Shown here: positions 18,278 through 27,771 of the stretch, piece after piece
Layout: each line of letters begins with the position of its first letter
Numbering within the stretch: position 1 is the first letter of the stretch
DNA from: Blastococcus sp. CT_GayMR19
GTDB taxonomy: Bacteria; Actinomycetota; Actinomycetes; Mycobacteriales; Geodermatophilaceae
Length of the DNA stretch: 64,000 nucleotides
Assembly: GCF_004570385.1 (NCBI RefSeq)
Contig: NZ_SPQL01000001.1
Location: forward strand, 62,001-126,000
Direction: 5' to 3'
Made by a program: the position numbers and the translations under genes
Notes under the pieces: generated by a model
What the model saw: the letters and a program-made list of their open reading frames with translations, nothing else
Database searches by the model: none
Told to the model about the DNA's origin: nothing

Positions 18278-20476
18278 ATGGTCTCCATGGCCCCCGAGCG
18301 ACAGACGCGCTGGTGGGATGCGCGGCCCCGCTTGCTGGTCCTGCTGACCGCCTCCATCGCACTCGGGTTCGCCATCGGCGTTCCCCTGGTTCCGCACTCG
18401 CCCGTCGAGATGGTCGTCTTCGACGTCGTACTGCTCAACGCCGCTCCGCTGGTCGCGAGCCTGCTGTGCCTGCGCGCCGCCCGACGGGTGCCCCAGGAGC
18501 GGCTCATCTGGTGGGGCGCGGCCGCTGCCTCCGTACTGAACGTCGTCGGCAGTCTCGTCTACGCGCTCGCCGTCGCACCCCTGCCGGAGCAGCCCTTCCC
18601 CTCGGTCGCCGATGTGTTCTGGCTGGCGTCCTACCCGGCGCTGTGCGTGGTCGCCCTGGCCCTGCTGCGCTCTCGAGTGCCCCGACTGCAGCTCAGCATC
18701 TGGCTGGACGGTCTCGTGGGCGCGCTCGGGGTGACTGCCGTGGCGGCGACGCTGTTCATCACGCCCGCGATCACCGCGCCGCACCTGGATGCCCTCGCGA
18801 CGGCGGCCAACCTGGCCTACCCGGTGGCGGACGTGCTGCTGCTGGCACTGCTCGGCGCGGTCCCGGCCGTGCTGGGAGCCCGCATCGACGGCGTCGTTGC
18901 GGTGCTCTGCGTCATCCTCGCGTCGAAGCTCGTCGGCGACGTCCTGGTGGCCGCGGCCCAGGCAGGCGACGGATACGAGCCCGGCGGGCCCATCGACCTC
19001 ATGTGGATGGCGAACGCCGTGCTGACCGCTGCGGCCGCCGCGGCCGCACGCCCGAGGAGATACAGCTGGGCCTCGCCGGCCGCCGGCCCCGGCTGGCACG
19101 CCCTGGGCGTGCCGCTGGTCTGTACCGTCGCCGCCCTCGCCGTGCTCGCCCTGGAGTGGGGAGACGGCCGGCTGGGCGTAGGCGAGGTGTGCGCTCTCGC
19201 CTGCGTACTCGCCTCCTTGGCCAGGAGCACCCTCACCTTCCAGGAGCTCCGGTCGCTGCACGAGGTCCGGCGCCAGGCGGCCACCGACCACCTCACCGGG
19301 CTGCCGAACCGCCGGGCCCTCGAGACGGAGATGGACGTCCTGGTCGGCGACGGACGTCGCGTCGCCCTGATCGTGCTCGACCTCGACGGGTTCAAGGCCG
19401 TCAACGACGGGCTCGGTCACCACGCGGGCGACGACCTCCTGCGCCGACTGGGCGACCGCCTGCGGCCGGCGTTGCGCCCCGGGGACCTGCTGTTCCGCCT
19501 GGGCGGCGACGAGTTCGCCGTCCTCCTGCCGGGTGCCACCGGGGAGGCGGCCGACGAGTGCGCCCGGCGCATGCACGACCTGGTCTGCCGCCCGGTGGAG
19601 CTCGACGGGGTGCAGGTGCGGGTGGGAGCCAGCCTGGGCATCGCCACCGCTCCCGATCAGGCGACGACGGTCGACGACCTCCTGCGCTGCGCCGACCGTG
19701 CGATGTACACGGCGAAGTCCGCGCGCGGTGGCGTGCGGTGGTTCTCGCCGGCGGACGGGGCCGACGTGATGCGGGGCCGTGATGCCGGTGACCCCGACCG
19801 CGGCCTGGCGTTCTGCCCCCGGGTGACCGCGGACGGGCGGGTGGTCGCCGTCGTGGCCCTGCTCGCCGAGCGACGCACCGAGCGGTGGCGGGCCGCCGAC
19901 CTCGGCGCGCTCGACGACGCCGGCGAGGCGGTGGCCGGCTGGTGGCCCACGTCGCAGGTCCCCGTCCAGCTGTCCGTGAGCGCGTCCGACCTGGCCCTGC
20001 GCCGCCTCCCCGACCGGGTCGCCGCGGCCCTCCTGCGTGCCGGCCTCCCCGCCACCGCGGTGCTGCTGCGGCTGGACCGTTCTGCGCTGTCCGCCGCCCC
20101 CGAGGAGATCCCCGTGCTGCTCGCCGGTCTGCGGTCGCGTGGCATCCCGACCGTCGTCGAGACGTACGGGAGCGGCGCGGTGGCCCTCGCCCGGCTCCGG
20201 GATCTGCCGGCCGACGGGATCGTCCTCGATCCGGCCGTGGCAGCAGACGTGGTCACCGACGCGAGGTCGGCCCTCGTAGTGGGACACACCGTGGCACTCG
20301 CGCGCGCACTCGGCAGCACCGTGCACGCCGACTCGGTGGACGTGCACACCGATGCGACCCTCGCCCGCCTCGGCTGCCAGGTGCTCCGTACCGCCGGCGA
20401 TCCCCTGCCGGCGGACGACCTGGAACGGTGGCTGCGGCAGCGGGACGGCAGTCCACCCGGCGTCGCCGTTCACTGA
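18278..20476 (+). CDS. Membrane GGDEF protein with degenerate EAL domain, paralogue 3
   Basis: Third member of the tandem set (732 aa). About ten N-terminal membrane helices precede an intact GGDEF domain (FRLGGDEFAVLLPG) with a RPGD I-site. The C-terminal EAL-like domain has lost its catalytic residues. EALVRW is replaced by VALLAERR, LELVEDTL by LRLDRSAL, the DDYGTGYSS loop by VETYGSGAVA, the KLDRS lysine by a VLDPA sequence, and AEGVED by ADSVDV. It should therefore make but not degrade c-di-GMP, or use the EAL fold as a receptor. ATG 18278 was chosen over ATG 18290 and upstream codons that overlap paralogue 2. It converges on the LLM gene with a 7-bp gap. Confidence 0.88.
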   Translation: MVSMAPERQTRWWDARPRLLVLLTASIALGFAIGVPLVPHSPVEMVVFDVVLLNAAPLVASLLCLRAARRVPQERLIWWGAAAASVLNVVGSLVYALAVAPLPEQPFPSVADVFWLASYPALCVVALALLRSRVPRLQLSIWLDGLVGALGVTAVAATLFITPAITAPHLDALATAANLAYPVADVLLLALLGAVPAVLGARIDGVVAVLCVILASKLVGDVLVAAAQAGDGYEPGGPIDLMWMANAVLTAAAAAAARPRRYSWASPAAGPGWHALGVPLVCTVAALAVLALEWGDGRLGVGEVCALACVLASLARSTLTFQELRSLHEVRRQAATDHLTGLPNRRALETEMDVLVGDGRRVALIVLDLDGFKAVNDGLGHHAGDDLLRRLGDRLRPALRPGDLLFRLGGDEFAVLLPGATGEAADECARRMHDLVCRPVELDGVQVRVGASLGIATAPDQATTVDDLLRCADRAMYTAKSARGGVRWFSPADGADVMRGRDAGDPDRGLAFCPRVTADGRVVAVVALLAERRTERWRAADLGALDDAGEAVAGWWPTSQVPVQLSVSASDLALRRLPDRVAAALLRAGLPATAVLLRLDRSALSAAPEEIPVLLAGLRSRGIPTVVETYGSGAVALARLRDLPADGIVLDPAVAADVVTDARSALVVGHTVALARALGSTVHADSVDVHTDATLARLGCQVLRTAGDPLPADDLERWLRQRDGSPPGVAVH

Positions 20477-20483
20477 CCGCGCG

Positions 20484-21413
20484 TCAGGGCAGCTGAGGGG
20501 CCACCTCGCCCGCCACGAGGTCCAGGTGATCGAGGTCGCCGAGATCCAGCACCTGCAGGTACACCCGCTGCGCGCCGGCCTCGGCGTAGCGGCCGAGGAC
20601 GTCGACCGCCTCGGCCGGCGTTCCCGCCACCCCGTGCTCGCGCAGCTCGCCGACCTCCCGGCCGATGGACGCCGCCCGACGAGCCAGCTCGGCCTCGTCC
20701 TTCCCCACGCACAGGACCAGCGCCGAGCTGTAGACCAGCGACGCAGGGTCGCGGCCCGCCTCCTCACAGGCCTCGCGCACCCCGGCGAACAGCCGGGCGT
20801 TCTCGCCGGTCGAAGAGAAGGGGACGTTGAACTCGCTCGCGTACCGGGCCGCCAGCCGCGGGGTCCGCTTCTTCCCCCTGCCGCCGACGATGATCGGGAT
20901 CCCGCCGTCCTGCACCGGCTTGGGCAGCGCGGGTGAGCCGTCGACCCGGTAGTGCGTGCCGTCGAAGTCGAACGTCAGGCCCGGCGGGGTGTTCCAGAGC
21001 CCGCTGACGATCGCCACCTGCTCCTCGTAGCGGTCGAACCGCTCCCCCAGCTCCGGGAACGGGATGCCGTAGGCCGAGTGCTCCGCCTCGAACCAGCCGG
21101 CGCCGATGCCGAGCTCGACCCGGCCACCGCTCATCTGGTCGACCTGGGCGACCGAGATCGCCAGCGGTCCGGGCAGCCGGAAGGTGGCCGCCGTCATGAG
21201 CGTGCCGAGCCGGATCCGGCTGGTCTCGCGGGCCAGCCCGCCGAGCGTCACCCAGGCGTCGGTCGGTCCGGGCAGACCGTCCCCGCCCATCGTCAGGTAG
21301 TGGTCGGACCGGAAGAAGGCGTCGAAGCCGGTGTCCTCGGCCCGCCGTGCGACGGCGAGGAGGTCGTCGTACGTGGCGCCCATCTGGGGCTCGGTGAAGA
21401 TCCGCAGCTGCAC
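20484..21413 (-). CDS. LLM-class F420-dependent oxidoreductase
   Basis: Luciferase-like monooxygenase family protein of 309 residues, probably using coenzyme F420 as in many actinobacterial relatives. Family features include FDAFFRSDHYL near residue 34, ISVAQVDQMSGGRVELGIGAGW, and FPELGERFDRYEEQ. The latter two are typical of the TIGR03560-like group. GTG 21413 follows a TAGCGT box by six bases. The substrate is unknown. The flanking genes (c-di-GMP enzymes and a divergent coiled-coil protein) give no hint of its job. Confidence 0.85.
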   Translation of the reverse strand: MQLRIFTEPQMGATYDDLLAVARRAEDTGFDAFFRSDHYLTMGGDGLPGPTDAWVTLGGLARETSRIRLGTLMTAATFRLPGPLAISVAQVDQMSGGRVELGIGAGWFEAEHSAYGIPFPELGERFDRYEEQVAIVSGLWNTPPGLTFDFDGTHYRVDGSPALPKPVQDGGIPIIVGGRGKKRTPRLAARYASEFNVPFSSTGENARLFAGVREACEEAGRDPASLVYSSALVLCVGKDEAELARRAASIGREVGELREHGVAGTPAEAVDVLGRYAEAGAQRVYLQVLDLGDLDHLDLVAGEVAPQLP

Positions 21414-21419
21414 CCCCCG

Positions 21420-21425
21420 ACGCTA
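21420..21425 (-). promoter_or_regulatory. -10 box for a leaderless LLM-oxidoreductase transcript
   Basis: TAGCGT on the minus strand ends six bases before GTG 21413. Confidence 0.5.
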
Positions 21426-21529
21426 GCCAGCGCGGGCCCCGACCGCCCGTCCGATTGACCGCTGGGGGTGTGCTCCTCGGCCGGACCGTGCAGGATGGCG
21501 CCGAGACGATCAACTCGGAGGTATAGCTC

Positions 21530-22579
21530 GTGTTCCGCAAGAAGACGCGTGGTCAGGTCATCGGCGCCGAGCTCCAGGAGGGCTTCACCCACATCGCCAC
21601 CGCCGTGAACGAGGCGGGCCGCCTGGCGGTCGAGCAGCTCGGTCCGCGGGTGGAGGCCGCGCGGGAGGCGGCCACGCCCGCGTACGAGGCCGCCCAGAAG
21701 GCGGTCGCCCCCAAGGTCGCAGCCGCGGTGGCGGTGGCCGCTCCGGCCGTGGCGTCCGCCCGGGAGAGCGTCACGTCCGCGCGCGACACCATCGCGCCCC
21801 GGGTCGAGGCCGCCCGAGACGCCGCGGCGCCGCGGGTCGCCGCCGCCGTGCTCGCCGCCCAGAAGGCCGCGCACGACCTGGCTCCGCACGTCGAGGCCGC
21901 CCAGAAGACGCTGAAGGACGACGTCGTCCCGCGGCTCAGCGCGGCGCAGGGGGCCGCGCTGGCCTACGCGACGCCGCGGGTGTCCGCCGCCCGCGACGCC
22001 GTCACGCCGGCCCTGGAGAGCGCCCGCGAGACGCTCGTGGCCGGCGTCGAGAGCGCGCGCAGCGAGATCGACGCCCGCCGCGCCGAGGTCGTCGCCGGCG
22101 CCGCCGAGTCGACGCGGAAGGCGCGGAAGTCGGCGAAGAAGGCGCGCAAGGTCGCCGCCCAGAAGCGCGGGGAGTTCGAGAAGAAGGCCGCCGCCACCGC
22201 CAAGCAGGTCAAGCGCCGGACCGGCGTCGCGCCGGAACCGCGGCGCTGGCCGTGGCTGCTGCTCGCCCTCGCCGTCGGTGCAGCGGTGTTCGCGCTGCTC
22301 CGCCGCAAGAAGAACGACGACTGGACCCCTGCGCCGGCCGGCGACGGCCCCGTGCCCAGCTACCGGGAGGACCCCGTGCCCAGCTCCCCCAGCGACTCCG
22401 GCAAGACCGTCTCCGCCGTCCCCGACGCTCCCGGCGACGCCACCCCGCCCGACACCGACCTGGGCATGCAGACCGCCCAGCTCGCCGAGGGCGAGACCGG
22501 CACCGAGGAAGGCGCCCCGGGTGCGGGCACCCCGGGCGGAGCCACGGGCGGCGACACCCCGGGCGGCGACAAGGCCTGA
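21530..22579 (+). CDS. Ala-rich amphipathic coiled-coil protein with one membrane anchor
   Basis: Unrecognised 349-residue protein. Residues about 10-185 are a run of apolipoprotein-like amphipathic repeats (units such as [19 protein letters not shown]) rich in Ala, Glu, Arg and Lys. A strongly basic histone-H1-like stretch follows ([20 protein letters not shown]). One membrane helix ([18 protein letters not shown], near residue 240) ends in RRKK. The acidic, Gly/Pro-rich C-terminus looks disordered. GTG 21530 is preceded by ggaggt. The layout suggests a membrane-tethered protein whose basic coiled coil faces the cytoplasm, perhaps touching DNA or membrane; that is inference. A strong hairpin follows. 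Confidence 0.8.
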   Translation: MFRKKTRGQVIGAELQEGFTHIATAVNEAGRLAVEQLGPRVEAAREAATPAYEAAQKAVAPKVAAAVAVAAPAVASARESVTSARDTIAPRVEAARDAAAPRVAAAVLAAQKAAHDLAPHVEAAQKTLKDDVVPRLSAAQGAALAYATPRVSAARDAVTPALESARETLVAGVESARSEIDARRAEVVAGAAESTRKARKSAKKARKVAAQKRGEFEKKAAATAKQVKRRTGVAPEPRRWPWLLLALAVGAAVFALLRRKKNDDWTPAPAGDGPVPSYREDPVPSSPSDSGKTVSAVPDAPGDATPPDTDLGMQTAQLAEGETGTEEGAPGAGTPGGATGGDTPGGDKA

Positions 22580-22601
22580 CGCCGCCGACCCCCGTTCGGC
22601 C

Positions 22602-22631
22602 GACGCCCCCGCTGCACGCAGCGGGGGCGTC
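22602..22631 (+). terminator. Terminator hairpin after the coiled-coil gene
   Basis: A 14-nt arm (gacgcccccgctgc) is followed after two bases by its exact complement; in practice a 13-bp stem with a 4-nt loop. It lies between the coiled-coil gene stop and lipA. Confidence 0.7.
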
Positions 22632-22661
22632 GCTGTTCAGGGGCCCCGGCCGGCCTGCGGG

Positions 22662-22667
22662 TACCGT
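22662..22667 (+). promoter_or_regulatory. -10 box of lipA
   Basis: TACCGT ends seven bases before the lipA ATG. No ribosome-binding site is visible, so the transcript is predicted leaderless. Confidence 0.5.
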
Positions 22668-22674
22668 TGGGTTC

Positions 22675-23649
22675 ATGAGCGAGTCCGTCGTCCCGACTCC
22701 CGCCCCGGGCTCCGGGATCGCGCCGGCGGGTCGCAAGCTGCTCCGCCTCGAGGTCCGCAACAGCCAGGTGCCCATCGAGCGCAAGCCCGAGTGGATCAAG
22801 ACCCGGCTGAAGACCGGTCCCGAGTACACCGAGCTCAAGTCGCTCGTGCGCCGCGAGGGGCTGCACACGGTCTGCGAAGAGGCCGGCTGTCCCAACATCT
22901 ACGAGTGCTGGGAGGACCGGGAGGCCACCTTCCTCATCGGTGGCGACCAGTGCACCCGGCGCTGCGACTTCTGCCAGATCGACACCGGCAAGCCGGAAGA
23001 CTTCGACGCCGACGAGCCGCGCCGCGTGGCCGAGAGCGTCGCCACGATGGGGCTGCGGTACGCCACGGTCACCGGCGTAGCCCGCGACGACCTCCCCGAC
23101 GGCGGCGCCTGGCTGTACGCCGAGACGGTCCGCCAGATCCACGCCCAGCTGCCCGGCTGCGGCGTCGAGCTGCTCATCCCCGACTTCAACGCCGAGCCGG
23201 ACCAGCTCGCCGAGGTGTTCTCCTCCCGCCCCGAGGTGCTGGCGCACAACGTCGAGACCGTCCCCCGCATCTTCAAGCGGATCCGGCCCGGCTTCCGGTT
23301 CGACCGTTCGCTGTCGGTGATCACCGCTGCCCGCGAGGCCGGTCTGGTCACCAAGTCGAACCTGATCCTGGGCATGGGCGAGGAGCCGCACGAGGTCGTC
23401 GAGGCCATGCAGGCGCTGCACGACGCCGGCTGCGACCTGCTCACGATCACCCAGTACCTGCGCCCCTCCCCCCGGCACCATCCCGTCGTCCGCTGGGTGA
23501 AGCCCGAGGAGTTCGTCGGGTTCCAGGCCGACGCCGAGCGGATCGGCTTCGCCGGCGTGCTGGCCGGGCCGCTGGTCCGCAGCTCCTATCGCGCCGGGCG
23601 GCTCTACCAGCAGGCCATCGAGGCCCGCGGACTGACCCAGCCGGCCTGA
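22675..23649 (+). CDS. lipA: Lipoyl synthase (radical SAM)
   Basis: Inserts two sulfurs into protein-bound octanoyl chains, consuming two SAM and releasing two 5'-deoxyadenosines per lipoyl group. The 324-residue protein has the radical-SAM cluster motif [11 protein letters not shown] and the family-specific auxiliary cluster [12 protein letters not shown] upstream of it. The C-terminal RSSYRAG carries the Ser ligand. ATG 22675 (MSESVVPTP) was chosen; the longer open frame begins inside the coiled-coil gene. It is followed by the DUF4191 gene, a common actinobacterial neighbour. Confidence 0.97.
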   Translation: MSESVVPTPAPGSGIAPAGRKLLRLEVRNSQVPIERKPEWIKTRLKTGPEYTELKSLVRREGLHTVCEEAGCPNIYECWEDREATFLIGGDQCTRRCDFCQIDTGKPEDFDADEPRRVAESVATMGLRYATVTGVARDDLPDGGAWLYAETVRQIHAQLPGCGVELLIPDFNAEPDQLAEVFSSRPEVLAHNVETVPRIFKRIRPGFRFDRSLSVITAAREAGLVTKSNLILGMGEEPHEVVEAMQALHDAGCDLLTITQYLRPSPRHHPVVRWVKPEEFVGFQADAERIGFAGVLAGPLVRSSYRAGRLYQQAIEARGLTQPA

Positions 23650-23698
23650 CCACCGGCACGTCCGTCCGCCGTGCGCGGGACCTGGTGGCGCACGCCCC

Positions 23699-23704
23699 TA
23701 TCCT
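23699..23704 (+). promoter_or_regulatory. -10 box of the DUF4191 gene
   Basis: TATCCT ends six bases before ATG 23711, the leaderless spacing. Confidence 0.5.
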
Positions 23705-23710
23705 GTGGGC

Positions 23711-24535
23711 ATGGCACGCAGCAAGCCCACAGACCCCAGCGCTCCGAGCGGCAATGCCGGACGCGCTCCCAAGGACGCTGGGCGGGGACGTAGTTCGGGC
23801 TCCACGGCGTCCGGGGCGGTGAAGCTGAACCGCAAGGGCAAGCCGAAGAAGCAGCGGCTGAAGAAGCTCGGTGCCCAGGCCAAGATGATCAAGCAGGCCT
23901 ACACGCTGACGCGCAAGAACGACGCCAAGCTGCCCTGGATCATGCTCATCGCCTTCGTCGTGGTCGCGGGCGCGATCGAGCTGATCGGGATCCTGTTCAA
24001 CTCGCCGTTCCTCTTCCTGCCCCTGGCGCTCATCTCCGGGGCGCTGGCCGCGCTGGTCATCTTCGGCCGGCGGGCGCAGGGTTCGGCCTACCGCCAGGTC
24101 GAGGGACAGCCGGGCGCCGCCGCGTGGGTGCTCGAGGGGATGCGCGGCGACTGGCGGGTCAGCGCCGGCGTCGCCGGCACGACCCAGCTGGACGCCGTCC
24201 ACCGGGTGCTCGGCCGCCCCGGCGTGATCCTCGTGGCCGAGGGGGTGCCGGCCCGGGTGCGCGGTCTCCTGGCGCAGGAGAAGAAGAAGATCGCCCGCAT
24301 CGTCGGCGACACCCCGATCTACGACATCGTCGTCGGGGACGAGGAGGGCCAGATCCCGCTGCGGAAGCTCAGCGCCCACGTCATGAAGCTGCCCCGGAAC
24401 CTCACCGCCGGCGAGGTCAATGCTCTCGGCCGCCGGTTGAGTGCCATGGGTGGCAGCCGGATGCCGGTGCCCGGCGGTCCGCTGCCCGGCGGCAAGCAGA
24501 TGTCGGTCAGCCAGCGGCAGGTCCGCCGCCGCTGA
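23711..24535 (+). CDS. DUF4191 membrane protein
   Basis: Protein of 274 residues with a basic, disordered N-terminus (about 70 residues). Two adjacent membrane helices follow (WIMLIAFVVVAGAIELIGIL and FLFLPLALISGALAALVIFG). A soluble C-terminal domain starts near QGSAYRQVEGQPGAAAWVLEGMRGDW, a stretch typical of DUF4191. No function is established for this family, which often follows lipA in actinobacteria. ATG 23711 was chosen over an in-frame GTG six bases earlier because it sits at leaderless distance from a TATCCT box. Confidence 0.85.
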   Translation: MARSKPTDPSAPSGNAGRAPKDAGRGRSSGSTASGAVKLNRKGKPKKQRLKKLGAQAKMIKQAYTLTRKNDAKLPWIMLIAFVVVAGAIELIGILFNSPFLFLPLALISGALAALVIFGRRAQGSAYRQVEGQPGAAAWVLEGMRGDWRVSAGVAGTTQLDAVHRVLGRPGVILVAEGVPARVRGLLAQEKKKIARIVGDTPIYDIVVGDEEGQIPLRKLSAHVMKLPRNLTAGEVNALGRRLSAMGGSRMPVPGGPLPGGKQMSVSQRQVRRR

Positions 24536-24624
24536 TAATCGGTTTCGACGAGTGGGGGGCCGGAGGCCTCCCCGAGGAGAACTGACCGGCTCAACGCCGA
24601 CCGGGTACGGCACGTGGCCGCGGT

Positions 24625-24641
24625 GTCGTCCGGAGGACGAC
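24625..24641. terminator. Small hairpin between converging genes
   Basis: gtcgtcc and ggacgac pair around a 3-nt loop, right before the stop of the minus-strand acetyltransferase gene. Weak evidence. Confidence 0.3.
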
Positions 24642-24645
24642 GGTG

Positions 24646-25155
24646 TCACAGCCGCCGGAACGGCTCCGCGTAGCGGAACGTGCCCTGGACGGCCGGGCCG
24701 TTCAGGTGCCGCGCCTGGAAGTGCCTGCCCCACGCCGGGTCGGGCGCGGTGATGCCGAGGTCGGTCGCCGGCACGAATCCGAAGCGCGCGTAGTACTCCG
24801 GCGAGCCCAGCAGAGCGACCAGCCGCTCGTCGGCGGCCTCGGCGACGGCCAGGAGGGCGTGGACGAGCACGGTGCCGACGCCGGCTCGTTGCTTCGCGGG
24901 GTGCACGCCGAGCGGGCCCAGCCCGAGGACCGGGTGCCCGAGCGGCTCGAGCCAGCCACGGGTCGCGATCACGTGGCCCACGATCGTCCCGCCGTCCGCC
25001 GCCACCAGGGACAGGTAGGGCAGGAAGCCGGCGTCCTCCCGCAGCTCGTCCACCAGCCGGCCCTCGACGACGTCGCCGCCCGGTGGCCGGAAGGCCGCTT
25101 CGTGCAGCGCACGGACGGCGGCGTGGTCCTGCGGGCGCTCGCGACGGACGATCAC
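24646..25155 (-). CDS. GNAT-family N-acetyltransferase
   Basis: Single-domain acetyl-CoA-dependent acyltransferase (169 aa). The strand beta4 and acetyl-CoA loop are GLGPLGVHPAKQRAGVGTVLVHALL, with the Q/RxxGxG/A motif read as QRAGVG. C-terminal YYARFGFVPATDLGI resembles the YhbS-like subgroup. The acceptor is unknown. The GTG start at 25155 overlaps the RDD gene stop by four bases (GTGA), so the two genes are translationally coupled with RDD first. Confidence 0.87.
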   Translation of the reverse strand: MIVRRERPQDHAAVRALHEAAFRPPGGDVVEGRLVDELREDAGFLPYLSLVAADGGTIVGHVIATRGWLEPLGHPVLGLGPLGVHPAKQRAGVGTVLVHALLAVAEAADERLVALLGSPEYYARFGFVPATDLGITAPDPAWGRHFQARHLNGPAVQGTFRYAEPFRRL

Positions 25156-25574
25156 CGGTCGCGGACGACGGCGGTGTCGGTGAGCCGGTCGTGCAGACCG
25201 CGGCCGTCGGCGTCCACCAGCAGGGCGGGCACCAGCAGGCACAGCAGCGCCGTGCGGACGACGGCCCGCCACAGCGCCAGCCGCTGGCCCTGCCGCGGAT
25301 GCGCCAGGCGCAGCCCGAGCAGACGCATGCCCGGCGTCTGGCCGACCAGGACGAGCGTGACGATCGTGACCGCGACGAAGGCGACCAGGCTCCAGTTGCC
25401 CGGGAGATCCGGCGCAGTGAACAGGGCCGCCAGGAACGCCGACCCGATCCCGTCTATCAGGAAGGCGCCGACGCGCGTCTGGAAGCTTGCGAGCGACCCT
25501 GGGCCATCGGCGGGCAGACCCAGAGAGGCGCCGCGAACGCGCTCCTGAGAGGGTGGCGACGAGTCCCTGACCAT
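25152..25574 (-). CDS. RDD-family membrane protein
   Basis: Small integral membrane protein (140 aa). The RDD signature is visible as TRVGAFLIDGIGSAFLAALF, followed by VTIVTLVLVGQTPGMRLLGLRL (the TPGMRLLGLRL motif is diagnostic) and a third hydrophobic stretch ALLCLLVPALLVDADGRGLHDRL. RDD proteins are often of unknown role; some behave as ion transporters. ATG 25574 was preferred to an upstream start because a TACGCT box precedes it by seven bases. It is the first gene of a two-gene unit with the acetyltransferase. Confidence 0.87.
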   Translation of the reverse strand: MVRDSSPPSQERVRGASLGLPADGPGSLASFQTRVGAFLIDGIGSAFLAALFTAPDLPGNWSLVAFVAVTIVTLVLVGQTPGMRLLGLRLAHPRQGQRLALWRAVVRTALLCLLVPALLVDADGRGLHDRLTDTAVVRDR

Positions 25575-25581
25575 GACCGCA

Positions 25582-25587
25582 AGCGTA
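25582..25587 (-). promoter_or_regulatory. -10 box of the RDD-GNAT unit
   Basis: TACGCT on the minus strand ends seven bases before ATG 25574. Confidence 0.45.
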
Positions 25588-25653
25588 GGACCCGCCCGCA
25601 CCCGCCCCGGGGACGGCGGAGCGGCACCCCAACGGCGACACGCCGGGCCCGGT

Positions 25654-25691
25654 GTTACCGCTCCGAAACACTCGGGACACCCGGGGGCAAC
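25654..25691 (+). promoter_or_regulatory. Candidate GlnR-binding box upstream of glnA
   Basis: Four pentamers with exact six-base spacers, GTTAC-n6-GAAAC-n6-GACAC-n6-GCAAC, reproduce the actinobacterial GlnR pattern (alternating GTnAC and GAAAC sites). The box ends 51 bases before the glnA start and 10 bases before a TAGTTT -10-like hexamer, a good place for an activator. Confidence 0.75.
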
Positions 25692-25701
25692 TCCCCGCTC
25701 G

Positions 25702-25707
25702 TAGTTT
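25702..25707 (+). promoter_or_regulatory. Possible glnA -10 hexamer
   Basis: TAGTTT lies 34 bases upstream of ATG 25742, just downstream of the GlnR box. Confidence 0.4.
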
Positions 25708-25741
25708 CTGGTTCGGCTGTCCGCCCTATCCCGGAGGATCG

Positions 25742-27175
<1,434 letters not shown>

Positions 27176-27182
27176 GTTGAAC

Positions 27183-27223
27183 GAGAGGGCCTGACCAGGC
27201 AATTTGCCTGGTCAGGCCCTCTC
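27183..27223 (+). terminator. Strong terminator after glnA
   Basis: An 18-bp perfect stem (gagagggcctgaccaggc and complement) closes a 5-nt AT-rich loop seven bases after the glnA stop. The hairpin is symmetrical and may stop transcription both ways. Confidence 0.85.
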
Positions 27224-27771
27224 TGTGTCTCAGGACCGTCTGAGCCGGTCTCGGCCGGCCTCAGTTCGGTCACCCCTCGGCCGCCGGCCGCGCGGTGTGC
27301 AACTCACACAGCCGGGCGTCCGCCCCCTCCGCGCCGTACCGTCGCACCCCTCAGCGAACGTTGGCTCCGGGTTCTCCTCAGTAGCGGAACGGTGTGCGCC
27401 AACCAGCAGTCCTGGGTTGAAAGTGCTCCTCAGCGCACACCGTTCGTCAGCGGAGGTGTCCCTTGGGCCGCCTTCTGGGACACACCGGTGTGCGCCTCTC
27501 GACCTCCGGTGCATCTCCAGCGGTATGGGGACCGGCAAGCCGAAGCATTGGCCCGCCCAGCGACGCCGCCCGATCGGTGATCCGAACAGGATCAGGTTGG
27601 TGGGCGGGCTGCTCCGCCGTCGACGCAGACATGATCTTGTGTCGAAAGTCACGGTATGGATACGGGCTGGCGCGGCGCGCCGTGTTACAGGAGTGACTGA
27701 CGGGACTCTTGTGCCACGGCCCAGCAACGGATGGCGTAGGGGCCTGACTCAGTGAGGAGTTGAGTTCGACG
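27224..27771. other. Gene-poor, lower-GC stretch between glnA and the next small gene
   Basis: About 550 bases with visibly lower GC than its flanks and without a convincing coding frame. Open frames on both strands have mixed codon positions and no recognisable domains. It contains the inverted repeat at 27387-27445 and further scattered copies of a gtgtgcgc motif. It could be decayed insertion or prophage debris, or a non-coding RNA region; neither is demonstrated. Confidence 0.5.
27387..27445. repeat. 13-bp perfect inverted repeat, with a related third motif nearby
   Basis: gaacggtgtgcgc at 27387-27399 and gcgcacaccgttc at 27433-27445 are exact reverse complements with 33 bases between. 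A related accggtgtgcgcc occurs at about 27484-27496. Each arm is preceded by a similar ctcctcag. This may be a structured RNA, an operator or the remains of a mobile element end. Confidence 0.6.

Noticed and set aside
27387-27445. CRISPR or tRNA in the gene-poor gap
   Set aside because: Only one inverted pair with a related third motif, no regular spacers; no cloverleaf could be drawn by eye. No tRNA, rRNA or CRISPR was found elsewhere in the window either.
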